Part shown: positions 1 to 11,452 of the stretch, piece after piece
Numbering within the stretch: position 1 is the first letter of the stretch
Layout: every line of letters begins with the position of its first letter
NCBI GenBank assembly: GCA_003116875.1
Contig: BCKT01000011.1
Location: forward strand, 558,001-622,000
Source: Takashimella koratensis
Lineage: Eukaryota; Basidiomycota; Tremellomycetes; Trichosporonales; Tetragoniomycetaceae
Length of the DNA stretch: 64,000 nt
Direction of reading: 5' to 3'
Notes under the pieces: generated by a model
Database searches by the model: none
Seen by the model: only the letters and a program-made list of their open reading frames with translations
Told to the model about the DNA's origin: nothing
Position numbers and translations under genes: made by a program

Positions 1-323
1 CACATCGTCGGCGAGCATGAGGATGATGTTCGAGTCTGGGATACCTAGTCGCTTAATGGTACGGTACATTGCGAGCGTGTTGGCCATATGCTGCGGTAAG
101 TGGACGTAAGCTCGAGCCGAAAGATAACATGAGCAACAAGGCAGTGAAGGGATATAAAGAGGAGCGAGGGCCTGCAACGTACGCGATAGTTGAACCAGTA
201 TCGACTCGAGCAGACGAGAACCGCCCAGTTGTTGGTGTGTCGCTGCGAGGGGCCGGCTTGGTTACCGGTCCCGAGCAGGTCTTGGACCTGCTGCTGTACA
301 GCTTGCTTGTTGGTGACCGCCAT
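1..323 (-). CDS. GPI8: GPI8/PIG-K, catalytic subunit of GPI transamidase (5' part only)
   Basis: Two exons are visible: 323-183 and 90 to beyond the window edge, separated by a 92 nt GT-AG intron (91-182). The first exon contains the family signature [17 protein letters not shown] and the second continues [20 protein letters not shown], then a stretch ending LMLADD, both diagnostic of the C13-type cysteine protease Gpi8. This ER-membrane enzyme cleaves the C-terminal signal of precursor proteins and attaches the GPI anchor. The catalytic His and Cys lie outside the window. The ATG at 323 gives an N-terminus without a signal peptide, which the family normally has, so the true start may lie upstream through another exon or a non-AUG codon. 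It is head-to-head with RTF1, 273 bp away. Confidence 0.9.
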
Positions 324-596
324 GCTTGCTGACCTGGTCGCGTTGAGGTGAGAGGACCAGAGGACAAGAAGACAAAGCAGTGGCCAAGTTGGCGATTACG
401 ATACGCGGGGATTAGGATTAGCCTCGGTTGTAATAGCGTTTCCATATGTCCTAATTGACGATTCTCTGCAACTCTAATTGCCTTGCCTGTTCTACTTTTG
501 CAACCTTCAACTCACTCACCCATCCACCACTTACTCCGCCAACACCGCGAACACCTCGCCTCTACCTCCTCAGACCGACCCATTGAATAACCAACA

Positions 597-2797
597 ATGT
601 CAGACCTTGAGAACGAGCTCCTCGGTCTCGCCGAGGACAACCCGGTCCGCAAGTCCAAGAAGCGTGTGACCGTGACGTCGAGCCGCAAGAGCAAAAGCTA
701 GTACGTTTTCCTTCTCTTGGATCCACTTTCTGCTTCCTCGCCCCAACCCTTGCAACGAACATCTGTGAGAGGGTGTGAGAATGAGTACACGGGCTTATCT
801 AATTTCAACCTGACAGCAACGATGACGAATCCGAGGACGAGGGCGAGGAGATGGACATGGATCTCGAGTCGGAAGACGACCAACCCACAGCCAGGTCAAA
901 CGTTCCAGCACCCAAGGCGAAACGGCCGTTGCAGAACCCGTACCCTCTCGAGGGCAAGTACATTGACGAGGACGACCGTGACCAGTGAGTGTGACTGCCA
1001 AGAAATGAACTCGGCCTAGCTGACACATCCGTGTGTAGCCTCGAGTCGCTGCCGGAAATCGAGCGTGAAAACATCCTTGCAAACCGTCTTGAAGAGGTCC
1101 AGCGGTTTAAGGATGCCGCCCAGCTTGATGCGATGTATAAAATGGCCGGAATGGGGGATGAGGATGAGGACGACGAGGACGAGGGACCATCTCGAAAGCG
1201 ACGTGAGTGCCCCTTACGACTGGCTATCTTCCATTGCAAGCTTTGACAAGAGCTAACGTGAACCGACTTATATCAGGGAGGCATGTGCCGACTGAGACGT
1301 CTCGGGCTATGGCAGAGCTTAAGAACCGACGAAAGCTCAAAGACGAGCGACAACAGCGTCGAGTGAGTAATCTGCCCTCCCCTCAGCTCCTCGAGATCAT
1401 CAGCTTACTCTTTCCAGGCGGCACGACGCGAGCGAAAAGCTCACGATGTCTCCTCTCACGATGAGAGCTCGGAGGAGGGTGAGATCTCGGACCGTGACAC
1501 GTTCCGGCCCATGTCGCCTTCGCGGAAACGGCGGACAAGTCCCGAAAAGTCGTCGGCCAAGGCCAAGGCTGAGCCTGACCTCGATGCGACACCGGCCGAC
1601 TGCCAGGAACTCAACTCGGCGAGGTTGAGCAGATACGAGGTGGTGGATATGTTGTTCAAGGATGAGCTGGACGATGTTCTCAAAGGTGGGTTTGGTGATT
1701 CTGACTCAAGGATACTCGTCTGTGTGCACAACTAATAAGTCTCAGGAGCATACGTGCGCCTTGCGTCGGGACAGGATGAGACGGGGCGAACAAAGTACCG
1801 AATCTACCGTATTGAAGGTGAGCTCGACTTCGCAGTCAGTCGGCTAAATAAGACCAGGCGTGTCTACCATCAGCCCCTACTCTATCGAGTACAAAGGTCG
1901 TAATGTGACGGACAAACGCGAACTTCACTGCAGTTATGGAAGCGGGAAACGCCCGTGTCGCATTGCTGATATCTCCAACGGCAACTTTGAAGATGTGAGC
2001 GATGGGAAGAGGAGTTATTTTCGCAGTAACGCTGATACGTTGTTGTTCAGGCCGAGTTCTCTCGTTTCACGAGTACCTGCGGAGCAGATGGTGTGCCCCT
2101 ACCCCGCAGGTCTGACCTGAAGCGGAAGCACGAGGAGATCAAGGCAGCTCGTGATCGCTCTATGACGGATGTGAGTGTTATTTCAAGTGGCACCTGTGCT
2201 CGTCTTGAGACGTTACTGACGCATGCTTGTGATTTTCAGGGAGAGATCAACCGACAGATTGAGCAACGCAAGAAAGCCAACCCTCAGGCCCAGCGACAAA
2301 AGCTCGTCTACCAAGTCTCGCAGCTCATGACCTCGCGCAACCTTGCTATCCGCCGTAACGACACGGTCACCGTCGAGAATATAAACCGACAATTGATCGA
2401 GCTCGGCGCCGACCCAACTACAGGTCAATTGGCACCGGAAATCGTCGCCCCCGATGTGTCTGAATATGATTCTCGGATCCAGAAGATCAACGAGAACAAT
2501 AAGCGCAAGACCAAAGAGAACATGGCGAGGGCACACGAGGCTGCTTTGGCTCGGAAGAGGGCGCAGGACGCGATTGTCAAGGCCAAGACGTGAGTTCATA
2601 TGATGAAGGTGGGTTGGACAAGACTGACGTTTTGTCATAGGCAAGCTGCGGCTGCGGCTGCTGCAAATGGAGCGGACGTAGTGCCTGAGACCATTGTGAC
2701 GAAGATCAAAGCCCCCTCGGCTGCCGGGCTGAAGAAGGGAGAGACTGTCCAGCAGTTTGTCGCTCGTACCATCGAGCTCGACCTGGGCGACTTCTAG
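597..2797 (+). CDS. RTF1: RTF1, Paf1 complex subunit with Plus3 domain
   Basis: Multi-exon gene; clear exons include 597-700, 817-984, 1039-1202, 1277-1362 and 1418-1685, with further exons to the stop at 2797. The N-terminus is acidic and contains the family motif YPLEGKYIDEDDRD, then a basic coiled segment (LEEVQRF, AELKNRRKLKDER). The Plus3 domain starts at RYEVVDMLFKDELDDVLKG and continues GAYVRLASG..KYRIYRIEGV with the NVTDKRELHCSYG block. The C-terminal helical region (QLMTSRNLAIRRND) is also typical. In other fungi Rtf1 binds phospho-Spt5 through Plus3 and stimulates H2B ubiquitination during Pol II elongation. Ends in LGDF*. No anomaly beyond dense introns. Confidence 0.95.
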
Positions 2798-2997
2798 GAA
2801 GCTTCCAGACAACTACCCATATCTCGCTCACCACACCCGGGGGCATGTCTATCCTTCACACAGCATGTATCGCATCGCCTCAACCGTCTGAACTGTCTGT
2901 CACAAGCTCTGAATATCGTTACGTATGAAGTTAAACCCACAAAAAAAGCAATAGAGAAGCACACACGTCACCGGTACATGATTGTTACACCCCAAGC

Positions 2998-4754
2998 TCA
3001 AGCGGCAGCCTCAGCTTGAGTCTCTTCCTTGGCCTCGGTCGCGGGTGGGGCAGCAGCGGCGGCGGGCGTCTGCTCTCCTGATGCCGGCACGACCGTTGAT
3101 GGCTTGAGGCTCATGCGTGTGGCAACGTACTACGAGCGTAGGGCGTCAGCAAAGTAATTAATGTACGAGGAAGGCGGCAGCGTGCAGATCCGGGCTGGTC
3201 AGGATTGGGCGGAGAAAGCTCAACTCACGTCTTGTGCAACAGTCTCAACGGCGGTACGAATGATATCCACGAGCCGCTCCTCGACCCAATCTGACCGGTC
3301 GTACTCGACGTCGAGCCAGTCGGCAGGTGCCGGCTGCGAGGTCGTGACGAAGCGCAGAGAGTGAGCCGGGTCCTGCATCGTAACAATGAAGAAGAGGTGG
3401 TTCTTGAACTCGTCCGACGAGGTCGTGGACAAGAGCAGAGGTGGCTCGGGGATAGACAAGGGGGCAAGGACTGGCTGGAGTTGGAGGAATACAGGGACGG
3501 TGGAGACGGGTACGGCGGCTAGAGATGGGAATTTACATATCAGCGCGGTTTGCGATGTCACTGCAGGTACAGCAGCGAGTGAGATCGGGGGCAAGGCATG
3601 ACTTACCGTTAGGAGCACGTGCGCGGCCCTTTGGGTCGTTGTCCTCGCGCGAGCGGATCGCCACAACCTCGACTGCTGCGGCCTCCCACGCCGCGTCCCA
3701 TCCCTTAACGGGGTTGATCCCTCGCTCGGTGGGTTCTTCGGTGCCCTCGGGGTAGGTAGGTGGGGACCAAACGATGACGAGCTCGCCCGACTCAGTCTGT
3801 TCAAGGATCCGCAACCAAGCACGGTACACGACCCCTTCGACGCCGCCGTAGCCAGTCATAGGGTGGGAGAACCAGAGCTCGATCGTCTCGTGTGCGGAGA
3901 TGGGAGGGGCAACGGTGTTCATGATGGTCGTCAGTGTCGAGCCGGCTTGCGTGAACAGGTCTTGGCCTGGAAAGATGCCGTCAGCACAGGTACACCATAT
4001 TCAAGTTTATCCTCGCTTGCAAGTGCTATGAACAGCCCTTGGCTCGCGTCCCGCACCAAGCATCACACTCACGGAGTTTGTCGAGGTCGACGCCCTTGAC
4101 GATTCCTCCCAACCGCTCCTCGGCGTCCTTGCGGAGCTTGGCGAGGTCGACACCGCCGACATTGAGTCCCTCGAGCTGTCCCGTGACACCGGCGACACCC
4201 TCGGTCCGCACTTTCTTGTACTGCTCGTCGGCAACGCGCTGGGCCGACTGAAGCGCGCTCGTCGCTGTCGACCAGAGCGAGGAGACCCCCCAGCCCGACG
4301 TCGAGGGAGTGACGGTGGGGGTCGAGATGGGAGGCGCCGCAGCAGGTGCCTCTTCGGCGACGGTGAGAGTGGCAGGGGTGGCAGAGCGCGAGGTGGGGAC
4401 GGGGACGGTGAGCGGTGCGCGTTTCTGCTTGATCTGCTGCTCGAGGAACGCGAGAGCGGCGTCAGCCTCGTCACCTGCGGGCGCAGAGGCGTCGGCGGCA
4501 GCTGCATCCCCCGAGCCGCCGGTAGCAGTGCTGGTGGGACCGGACAAGGCAGGAGAGGAGGTGGTAGCTGCTCGAGGAGCACGGGCGGCGTCAGTGGAAG
4601 CGCGCGGGGTCGAGCCAGTCGCAGCGGCTACGGCGGCAGCGGCGGGCGCAGGGGAGGCAGTTGCGGCCTCGGGTGGCGCATCGTCGAGGTTGTCGAGGTC
4701 ATCAAGGAACGCGAGGGCCTCCTCGGCCTTGGATTTCTTGCCCTTGGGAGGCAT
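2998..4754 (-). CDS. MTC1: MTC1-like protein (DUF5427 family)
   Basis: Start ATG at 4754 (MPPKGKKSKAEEALAFLDDL), stop at 2998-3000, with introns near 4075-3965, 3595-3530 and 3225-3130. The N-terminal third is Ala/Pro/Ser/Thr-rich low complexity between two short FLDDLD and FLEQQIKQ helices. The middle has the WG..SLWSTATSALQSAQRVADEQ block, and the rest is a globular part (NTVAPPISAHETIELWFSHPM; EFKNHLFFIVTMQDPAHSLRF). This order matches the fungal Maintenance of telomere capping 1 family, whose biochemical function is unknown; yeast Mtc1 is a cytosolic/COPI-associated protein. The family call rests on pattern recognition without a search. An upstream in-frame ATG at 4856 exists but lies in leader-like sequence. 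Confidence 0.7.
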
Positions 4755-5032
4755 GGTGACGGGGAGCGTGCTGGGGGAGGTGATGCTATTGCTGTGACGC
4801 GGGTCGAAGGAGGATGAACGGATGGTGACGAGGTGGCCAGATGGTGGTGGTAGCAATGAATGGGATGTGAACCGAGAGCAACTGCAACTGCAACTGGACT
4901 GATCTCAACCGAATCCGGCTCGACACGTCCTTTGACGACGCCAGATTTAAGCGGGGGAGAAAATAAAGAATCACATCCATCACAACCTCCAGCCACTCGA
5001 CAATGGTCAATCCCTCAGAGCCTGGCATTGGC

Positions 5033-6160
5033 TCATCTGCCAATATCGTCTCGTATGGCCATATGGTATACTATAGACTCGCCAGCCCACTTGTTGCCAC
5101 AGTGAGCGTTCAAGAGTTCCGCCAATACTTGACTGGAAAAGTGTTGGTCATCCACTACTTCGCTATCTCTCTTCATCGCGCCACGAATCAACAGGACTGC
5201 CTCAATTCGGTTGCACGCGTAGCTGACGGGTCGAATGACGATGGTCTCTACAAACGCCCCGGCAATGGGTATCTCCCTGTACTCCGTGTCAGGTTCTCCA
5301 GAGGTGTAAAGCCTCTACCCGAAGAATGAGAGACGAAAGGTGAAGAATGCGTGCTTCGAAAGGTGAGACCTACCCAAAAAGTGTGGCGAGCAACAAGGTC
5401 GAAAACATGGGCCCATAGAACCAACCATGTGCCGCACCGATTTGGCGGGGGATAATGAAGAAGAAGATCGCGCAGATAATTAGCTCAAAGGTAGCTCCAC
5501 CAAAAGGGACGAGGTCGATGAGGGTACTGAGACCAATATGACGGTGAATAACCTGGCGTTTGATTTAGTCGATCTCGATTTGGGGTGATAGCACAAGGCG
5601 ACTCACTGGTAGCGTGAACAAGCCTTCCATGATACTCCGATACGACCTCACAATGCCAAGGATCATATATTCAGACGTTGAAAGCCCCTTCTCAACTACT
5701 CTCGTTGCCTTTTTGATCTGCAGGAGGAGAAATCAGGCTATATCACAGTACTTTACTCACCGCTTCGCGGTGTTGCCATGTCTGGTGCTGCTGCCTAGGC
5801 TTCCCATCAAGATCTGCAACAAGGCAAAAGCTCGCAACGGCGGCCTGTATCGAGCGACCCATGTTAGTCTGTTAGTGGTCTGTCTCCAGTAGCATTAAAT
5901 AGTTGACGCACGGGCGTGTGTCCACGTTTAAAGTCATTCAATAAAGCGGACAAGTTCTGACTGAGGCACAGGTGAGATGGAAAGTTGTCCCGCAAATCGG
6001 GGTGGGTATCGACATCGAGCCGTCGCCATGGCTCTGGTACCATTCTCAAATCTGAAGTGCGCGGGTTGATGTGAGGCTTTGAGTAACCATATACCAAACT
6101 AAGGGTATCATTGGTCAGTCCTCTTTCTAATCGTAGGGGAGTCTTGGGTCGAGGAGGCAT
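5033..6160 (-). CDS. Unrecognised membrane protein
   Basis: Start ATG 6160 (MPPRPKTPLRLERGLTND), stop TGA 5033-5035, five exons. The apparent stop just after FSTLLLATLFG (5370-5372) lies inside a 97 nt intron (5277-5373). Splicing it joins LATLFG to EIPIAGAFVETIVIRPVSY and an open frame to 5033. The protein has a polar N-terminus, then two hydrophobic segments (STLIDLVPFGGATFELIICA.., and GPMFSTLLLATLFG) and two related P-x-G elements (DLVPFGGATFE; EIPIAGAFVE), and ends with a basic/acidic helix (RIEAVLLIRGAMKRDSE). The paired loops loosely recall DUF4112 proteins, but that is weak. No function assigned. It lies 278 bp downstream of the MTC1-like start, on the same strand. Confidence 0.7.
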
Positions 6161-6421
6161 TGTTGTTGGTGATTGGCGAAAAGTGTGAGGCGAATGAGCG
6201 ACACAAGGTAGATGACATCCGGTCAGTGCGTAAGTAGAGCGAGCCGGTGAATCCTTTGAACCCCTACATCCCTCTCCCATGAAAGGATATCACGCTGCAC
6301 CTTCAAACTCGGGTTTGAGACGTGTCCTCAAACTACCACCACATGCAAACGACACCAGCCATGGCGTACTGTAAAGAAACTTGCATATATGCCCTTTCCT
6401 CCAATCGCTTTCTAAATCGGT

Positions 6422-6961
6422 TTACGACTTGTTGGCCTCGTACTTGAGGTAGAAGTCGTCGCGCTTCTTGACTGCAGGGGAAAAACATCAGCTCGGAACA
6501 TCTCGTCAAGGGATGGTTCCGCCCGCGGCGCAACCAAGGTCGAACATGCGGCCGCGAGGGAATCCAAGGGATGATCGCTTACTGAGTGGGAGGTGGGCGC
6601 CGTACCTAGAGATGGGCGTTAGCCTTGCCAAGCGGTACTCTGTCATTTCTCAAGCTCACCAGAAGAAGTAGCCGCCGGCAACGCCGAGACCGAGACTGCA
6701 AATGGAGAGACAATGTCAGCAAACTCTAAGTCCTGCCCCATGAGATTCTAAGACTTTGATCAAGGCGATGATGAAGGCCGAGTATTGAAGTTGAAAAGAG
6801 AAACAGGCGCGACTCGTACCCGATGGAGAGGTCAGTGATGAGCCTCTTGCGAAGCTGAAAGAGAAGGCAAAAGTCAGTATTTCAAGCACGGCAAATGAGA
6901 GTTGATCAGGTCAACGGGCAGACCGCGTGCTCACCTTGCCGACGATGGGGGCGATGGCCAT
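6422..6961 (-). CDS. COX9: Cytochrome c oxidase subunit VIIa (Cox9-like)
   Basis: A protein of about 56 residues spread over five exons. It begins MAIAPIVGK at 6961, continues LRKRLITDLSIG, LGLGVAGGYFFW, YGAHLPL and ends KKRDDFYLKYEANKS*. One internal exon is only 23 nt. The layout (short matrix N-terminus, a single Gly-rich membrane helix ending in aromatic residues, charged KKRDxFY tail) is that of yeast Cox9, the nuclear-encoded subunit VIIa of mitochondrial complex IV. Length agrees with the family (about 55-60). Every exon junction keeps frame. The open frame is easy to miss because no exon exceeds about 50 nt. Confidence 0.88.
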
Positions 6962-8197
6962 TGTGAGGGGTTTGAGGGGTGGGTAGATAGGTGGTGAGGT
7001 GGAGAGGTGATTGAGAGGAAGAGAAGAGATGGGATGGATGGGCTGGACGGAGGGAATAGGAAAAGACGGAAGCAAAATTGCCTGACCCTTCCAGTCCCGA
7101 GTAGTGAAAAAAGTGCCACTCACACGGTGGAGGAGACCGGGGGATATCGCCGTACGCTGGAGCGACCATGGCCAGGGTGAGACATGGTTGGTATCATCCA
7201 TCCAGTCAATTGTTACGGGTTGGGCCGATTGGATCGACTCGGGCAGCCACGTCTATTACTGCACCAGCACCAGCACCAGCACCAGCAGCACCCCACCCCA
7301 TCACGCTCCACCCGACACCAACGCCATCGGCCCACTCATCCACTACCACGCATCCAGTCCCATTCCGCGACACACCACCAGCTCTGCTCTGCACTCGACA
7401 CTGCTCCTTCCTCCACCCACCCTCGACCCTCGCATCGTCCATCGCTATTCATTTCTCTGTCCCCAACCCTTGCTTGGTTCAATCCATCCATTACCTCATT
7501 TCTACCTCTGGCTCCTCAAGTTAAAAGTACACCTATTTTCCCCCGCCTAAAAACCACCGTCCCAACCTTGACCCTCGCCTGCGCCTAGCCCCGCCCCGCC
7601 CCGCCCTGCTCCCAATCGCCCAACGGTCCACCTGCCTACCTGCCTACCTGTCCACCTGTCCACCAACACGTCTCCGGTCCTAGTCTGCTTCCTCCTTTCC
7701 TCCATACATTCAATCCTAACCCTCCTACCTCCTACTGTGTCATCCACCCTCTTCCTCTTCCTCATCACCAACGCCGCCTAGCTCCGCATCCCAACTCTCC
7801 ACCTGCACCACCCAACAATATCATCCCGCGGTCAGGCGACGCTATCATATCCCATCCTCGACTGCAACCACCGTACCCACGCTCCATCTAACTGCACCCA
7901 TCTCTGGCGCCTTAATTCGCGACACCCCCCTCAACCTTCCCACCTCAACCGGTAGGTAACTAGCTACGCGCAAATCCACTCTGCAGACCGACCAATCTGC
8001 AAAATACACTACACACTTGGCCCTCCTTTTTAGTTTGCACCCATCGCAATTTCCCCACCCGCACTTGCTCTCGCTCCGGCTGATCTCCTTGCCCCTTGCC
8101 TCTCCTTTCCTTTGCCCCATCATATCAGTTTCCACTTTCCCATCGTTTCAATATTGCAACACTCTCACTCACACAACACCTTCAGCTTTTTACCACC
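6962..8197. other. Intergenic region between COX9 and CDC55
   Basis: 1.2 kb between divergently transcribed genes. The strand leading to CDC55 is very C/CT-rich (roughly 7260-8190) with tandem CCTGCCTACC/CCACCTGTCC motifs near 7625-7670, consistent with a pyrimidine-rich promoter and leader. Long open frames here are C-rich artefacts. No RNA gene recognised. Confidence 0.6.
7261..7284. repeat. GCACCA hexanucleotide tandem repeat
   Basis: Four exact GCACCA copies followed by a degenerate GCAGCACC. It lies in the C-rich upstream region of CDC55. Confidence 0.85.
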
Positions 8198-10142
8198 ATG
8201 GATGCGGACCCACAAAACCAGTGGCGCTTCGCCCAATGCTTTGGAGACAAGGGCGAGGTTGACGACATCACCGAAGGTGAGTCACGAGAGCGCTTCTCAT
8301 CCTTGTTGTCTGTTTCCCTTTGACTCTTCGCTTGCTCCCCTTTGTCCACTGCACACGAGCACATCAGCTAAGACCTGTCAGCCGACATCATCTCCACTGT
8401 CGAGTTTGACTACACTGGAGACTACTTGGCAACGGGTGACAAGGGCGGACGCGTAGTCTTGTTTGAGAGGAACGAGCAGGTACGTCTTTGCCCCCTGGTC
8501 TTGGCTCGGCTGCTAACAAGCGAACGCATGAGCAGAAAAAGGGTTGCGAGTACAAGTTCTACACCGAGGTGCGTACCGTGTCCATCCCCTTGTGACTGCA
8601 TTTGTCGATCCTGCCCACTTTCTTCACCGCGACCAAACTGCATCGTGTGAAACCTGCTGACCTTTTCCTCCAGTTCCAATCACACGAGCCAGAATTTGAC
8701 TACCTCAAGTCTCTCGAGATTGAGGAGAAGATCAACCGCATCCGATGGTGCAAGCGCCAGAATGCTGCCCACTTCCTCCTCAGTACAAACGGTAAGCTTA
8801 CTTGTGTCTATCTGCTTTGCGAGACCAAGAGTCTGACAGCACGCGACCAGACAAAACCATCAAACTGTGGAAAGTCTTCGAGAAGCAAATCAAGGTCGTC
8901 GCCGAGAACAACCACTCGCAAGGTTACACCTCACCAGCTCCGAACGTTCCGTTGAAGTTGCCCCGGATGACGGTGCACGATACTATTACTGCCGCGGTTC
9001 CTCGCAAGGTCTACGCCAACGCCCATGCCTACCACATCAACTCCATCTCCGTCAACTCGGACGGCGAGACATACATCTCTGCGGACGACCTGCGTATCAA
9101 CCTTTGGAACCTCAACATCAGCGATCAGAGCTTCAGTGTGTATCTAGCTTGGATTCAAAGAATCTCGCGCTAACCAAAACAGACATTGTCGACATCAAGC
9201 CCGTCAACATGGAAGAGCTTACCGAGGTCATCACCGCCGCCGAGTTCCACCCAGTACACTGCAACTTGTTCATGTACTCTAGCTCAAAAGGCACCATCAA
9301 GCTTGCGGACATGCGCGAGGCTGCTTTGTGTGACCAGCACGCCAAGTGTGAGTTGACATTCGCCATTGATGAAGCAAGGGTAAGACTAACGATGAAAATG
9401 CAGTGTTCGAGGAGGAAGAGGATCCAACGCAGAAGTCATTCTTCTCGGAAATCATCTCGTCCATCTCCGACGTCAAGTTTTCCCGCGACGGCCGATACAT
9501 TCTTTCGCGTGACTACCTAACATTAAAGATTTGGGACATTGCGATGGAGAACAAGCCCGTGCGGACCATCAACATCCATGACCACTTGCGTCAGAAGCTG
9601 TGTGACCTTTACGAGAACGACTGCATCTTCGACAAATTTGAGTGTACCTTCAGCGGGGACGGCAAGTAAGTTGTCTGTGCAGATGAGCACGAAGCACGCA
9701 TGCTGATCCGCTTGCAGCAACGTCATGACTGGCTCGTATCACAACTACTTCCGCATCTACGACGTCAACACGGACAACGATGTCGTCCTGCAGGCAGACA
9801 AGTCGGCCTTCAAGGCCAAGAAGGTTGGAGGAGCTCGCGGCAAGGTCCCCGGGAAGAAAGAGGGTCTCCAAACGGAGGGCATCGACTTTGCCAAGAAGAT
9901 TGTGAGTTGATATCGATATAGCCTCAAGTCTTGTTTCTCATCATCTTCAGTTGCATGGAAGCTGGCACCCGCGGGAGAACACGATTGCTGTAAGTTTGGT
10001 ACACTAATGTCCGCGTCATGGAACGAGCTGATATCATTCTTAGATCGCGGCCACCAACAATTTGCAAGTTTCATTCACTTTGCTTGTCCTGCATTCCAAA
10101 GCTAACCCTCTGTACAGGTTCTTGTATTCAACACTTTCATGA
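8198..10142 (+). CDS. CDC55: PP2A regulatory subunit B (B55/CDC55), WD40 protein
   Basis: Start [20 protein letters not shown] at 8198. The product carries the B55 blocks [29 protein letters not shown], the beta-hairpin [70 protein letters not shown] and [17 protein letters not shown]55 is a seven-bladed WD40 propeller that directs the PP2A catalytic dimer to substrates in mitotic exit and stress control. About ten introns. The last one (10064-10117) has a GC donor (TTTGCAAGT) and TACAG acceptor; it is 54 nt and in frame, so retention would add 18 residues without a stop. The spliced product ends IAATNNLFLYSTLS. Confidence 0.95.
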
Positions 10143-11452
10143 TCGCATTCGTTTCGACCATCATGGGGATACCCTTACAACGACTATCATATACCCGACA
10201 CGCACCTTGTCGTCTTCCGTTCAGATCCTCCCTCGCCTCGATTTCATCCGCTTAGAATACCCAACGATTCCTCGACCATTACTACCTCTGTTGGCCGGCA
10301 TCCACATTCGCCTGCCCCAACTTGTTTCAACATAATCTTGAAGACCGACCCGTCTTCATAAGCGCAGCCCTTTCTACACCTACCTCAGGAAGCGCTGCCA
10401 TAACGACAATCCATCTCATTCTCAGACTGTCTCCCTCTTCTTCACCGCATTTTCGCGCTTGTATCATCTTCCCTCTGGCTGGCTGCGGAGTTGGTTGGAG
10501 TTCACAGAGTCGTGCGCCCGTTCGACATTCTCCACTTCCTCGCCGTCACGATGAAATCCCCTCTCATCGCAATGTCAACTTCCCAATTACTTCCTCTCAT
10601 TATTCTTTCCCAGGCGGGCCTATACGGACGCCCTTCTCTCTTTTCTTCCCTCTCCTCTTAGACATCAGACGACACCTTTGTCTCTGCTATGGTGTGTCGT
10701 CGTGGACCTTTGGTGAGTTTATGAGTCGATATTGGTGCTCGGTGCTCCTGAGCTGACCGGTGCTCGCCTTTGCGCTCGTCAAATAACAGGTGATTAAGCT
10801 GTTCTCCTGTGGCAGAGTTCCCTGGACGCGACAAAGGTGTGCATGTAGAATGAAAGAAGGCGGAACCGATCCTCGAACTGCTTCCTCGACTAATGGCGAC
10901 AAAGAGATGCGCTGTCGTTGATATGCAGCGGTGAGGAGAGGATTCGAGGGGGAGTAGAGCAAGCATGGTGGGAGATGGAGCTTTTGATGAGGAGGAGTAG
11001 AGGGGCGGAGAGGAGAATAAAGTTAAAAGGTCAGAAGCCAAACGAAGCCAAAGACAGAAAGAAAGCAGGAGAAGAGGAGGAGCGAAGAAGGACAGAAGAC
11101 AAGCTGGGAAACGCAGATGAAGATGCAGAAATGAGACTTGACTTGACTTGATTGCGAGATTACGGCGACCAGGCCGAGAGGTGCCTCTTGCATGATATGG
11201 TCCATGATCGCCATCACCGCGGCGGCCCGCCCCAACGGGTCGCATCAGGCGGACGGCTTATTTCCTCCCCTCCCTTTATTGTGCCACTTACGGAATCAAA
11301 CAGACCACTTTACGACTCACCCCGCGAATGTAAACAACCATCGCAGACCACGTGACCCGCCAGTCTCCAGCCTCGCGCGACTGCTTTTCTGTCGTTGAAC
11401 CCTCGCTCGGTATCTACATCTCTCATCATCACCACACACATCGTCGACCGGC
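10143..11452. other. Intergenic region CDC55-MPS1
   Basis: 1.3 kb between two genes on the + strand. It presumably holds the CDC55 3' UTR and the MPS1 promoter. A purine-rich block lies at about 10920-11150 and a CACGTGA motif at 11349-11355, about 100 bp before the MPS1 start. The 195-codon minus-strand open frame here is Ser/Leu/Pro low complexity mirroring the purine tract and was not accepted. Confidence 0.55.

Noticed and set aside
5365..5375. Stop after FSTLLLATLFG in the unrecognised membrane protein
   Set aside because: The TAG is part of a GTAGGT donor; splicing opens a further exon of about 80 residues with membrane-protein character.
7168..7588. Overlapping + strand open frames in the C-rich CDC55 upstream region
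   Set aside because: Three frames are open at once because the sequence is C-rich and lacks stops; repeats of His/Pro/Thr only.
10658..11245. 195-codon minus-strand open frame upstream of MPS1
   Set aside because: Composition is Ser/Leu/Pro low complexity mirroring a purine tract, with no exon structure or family resemblance.
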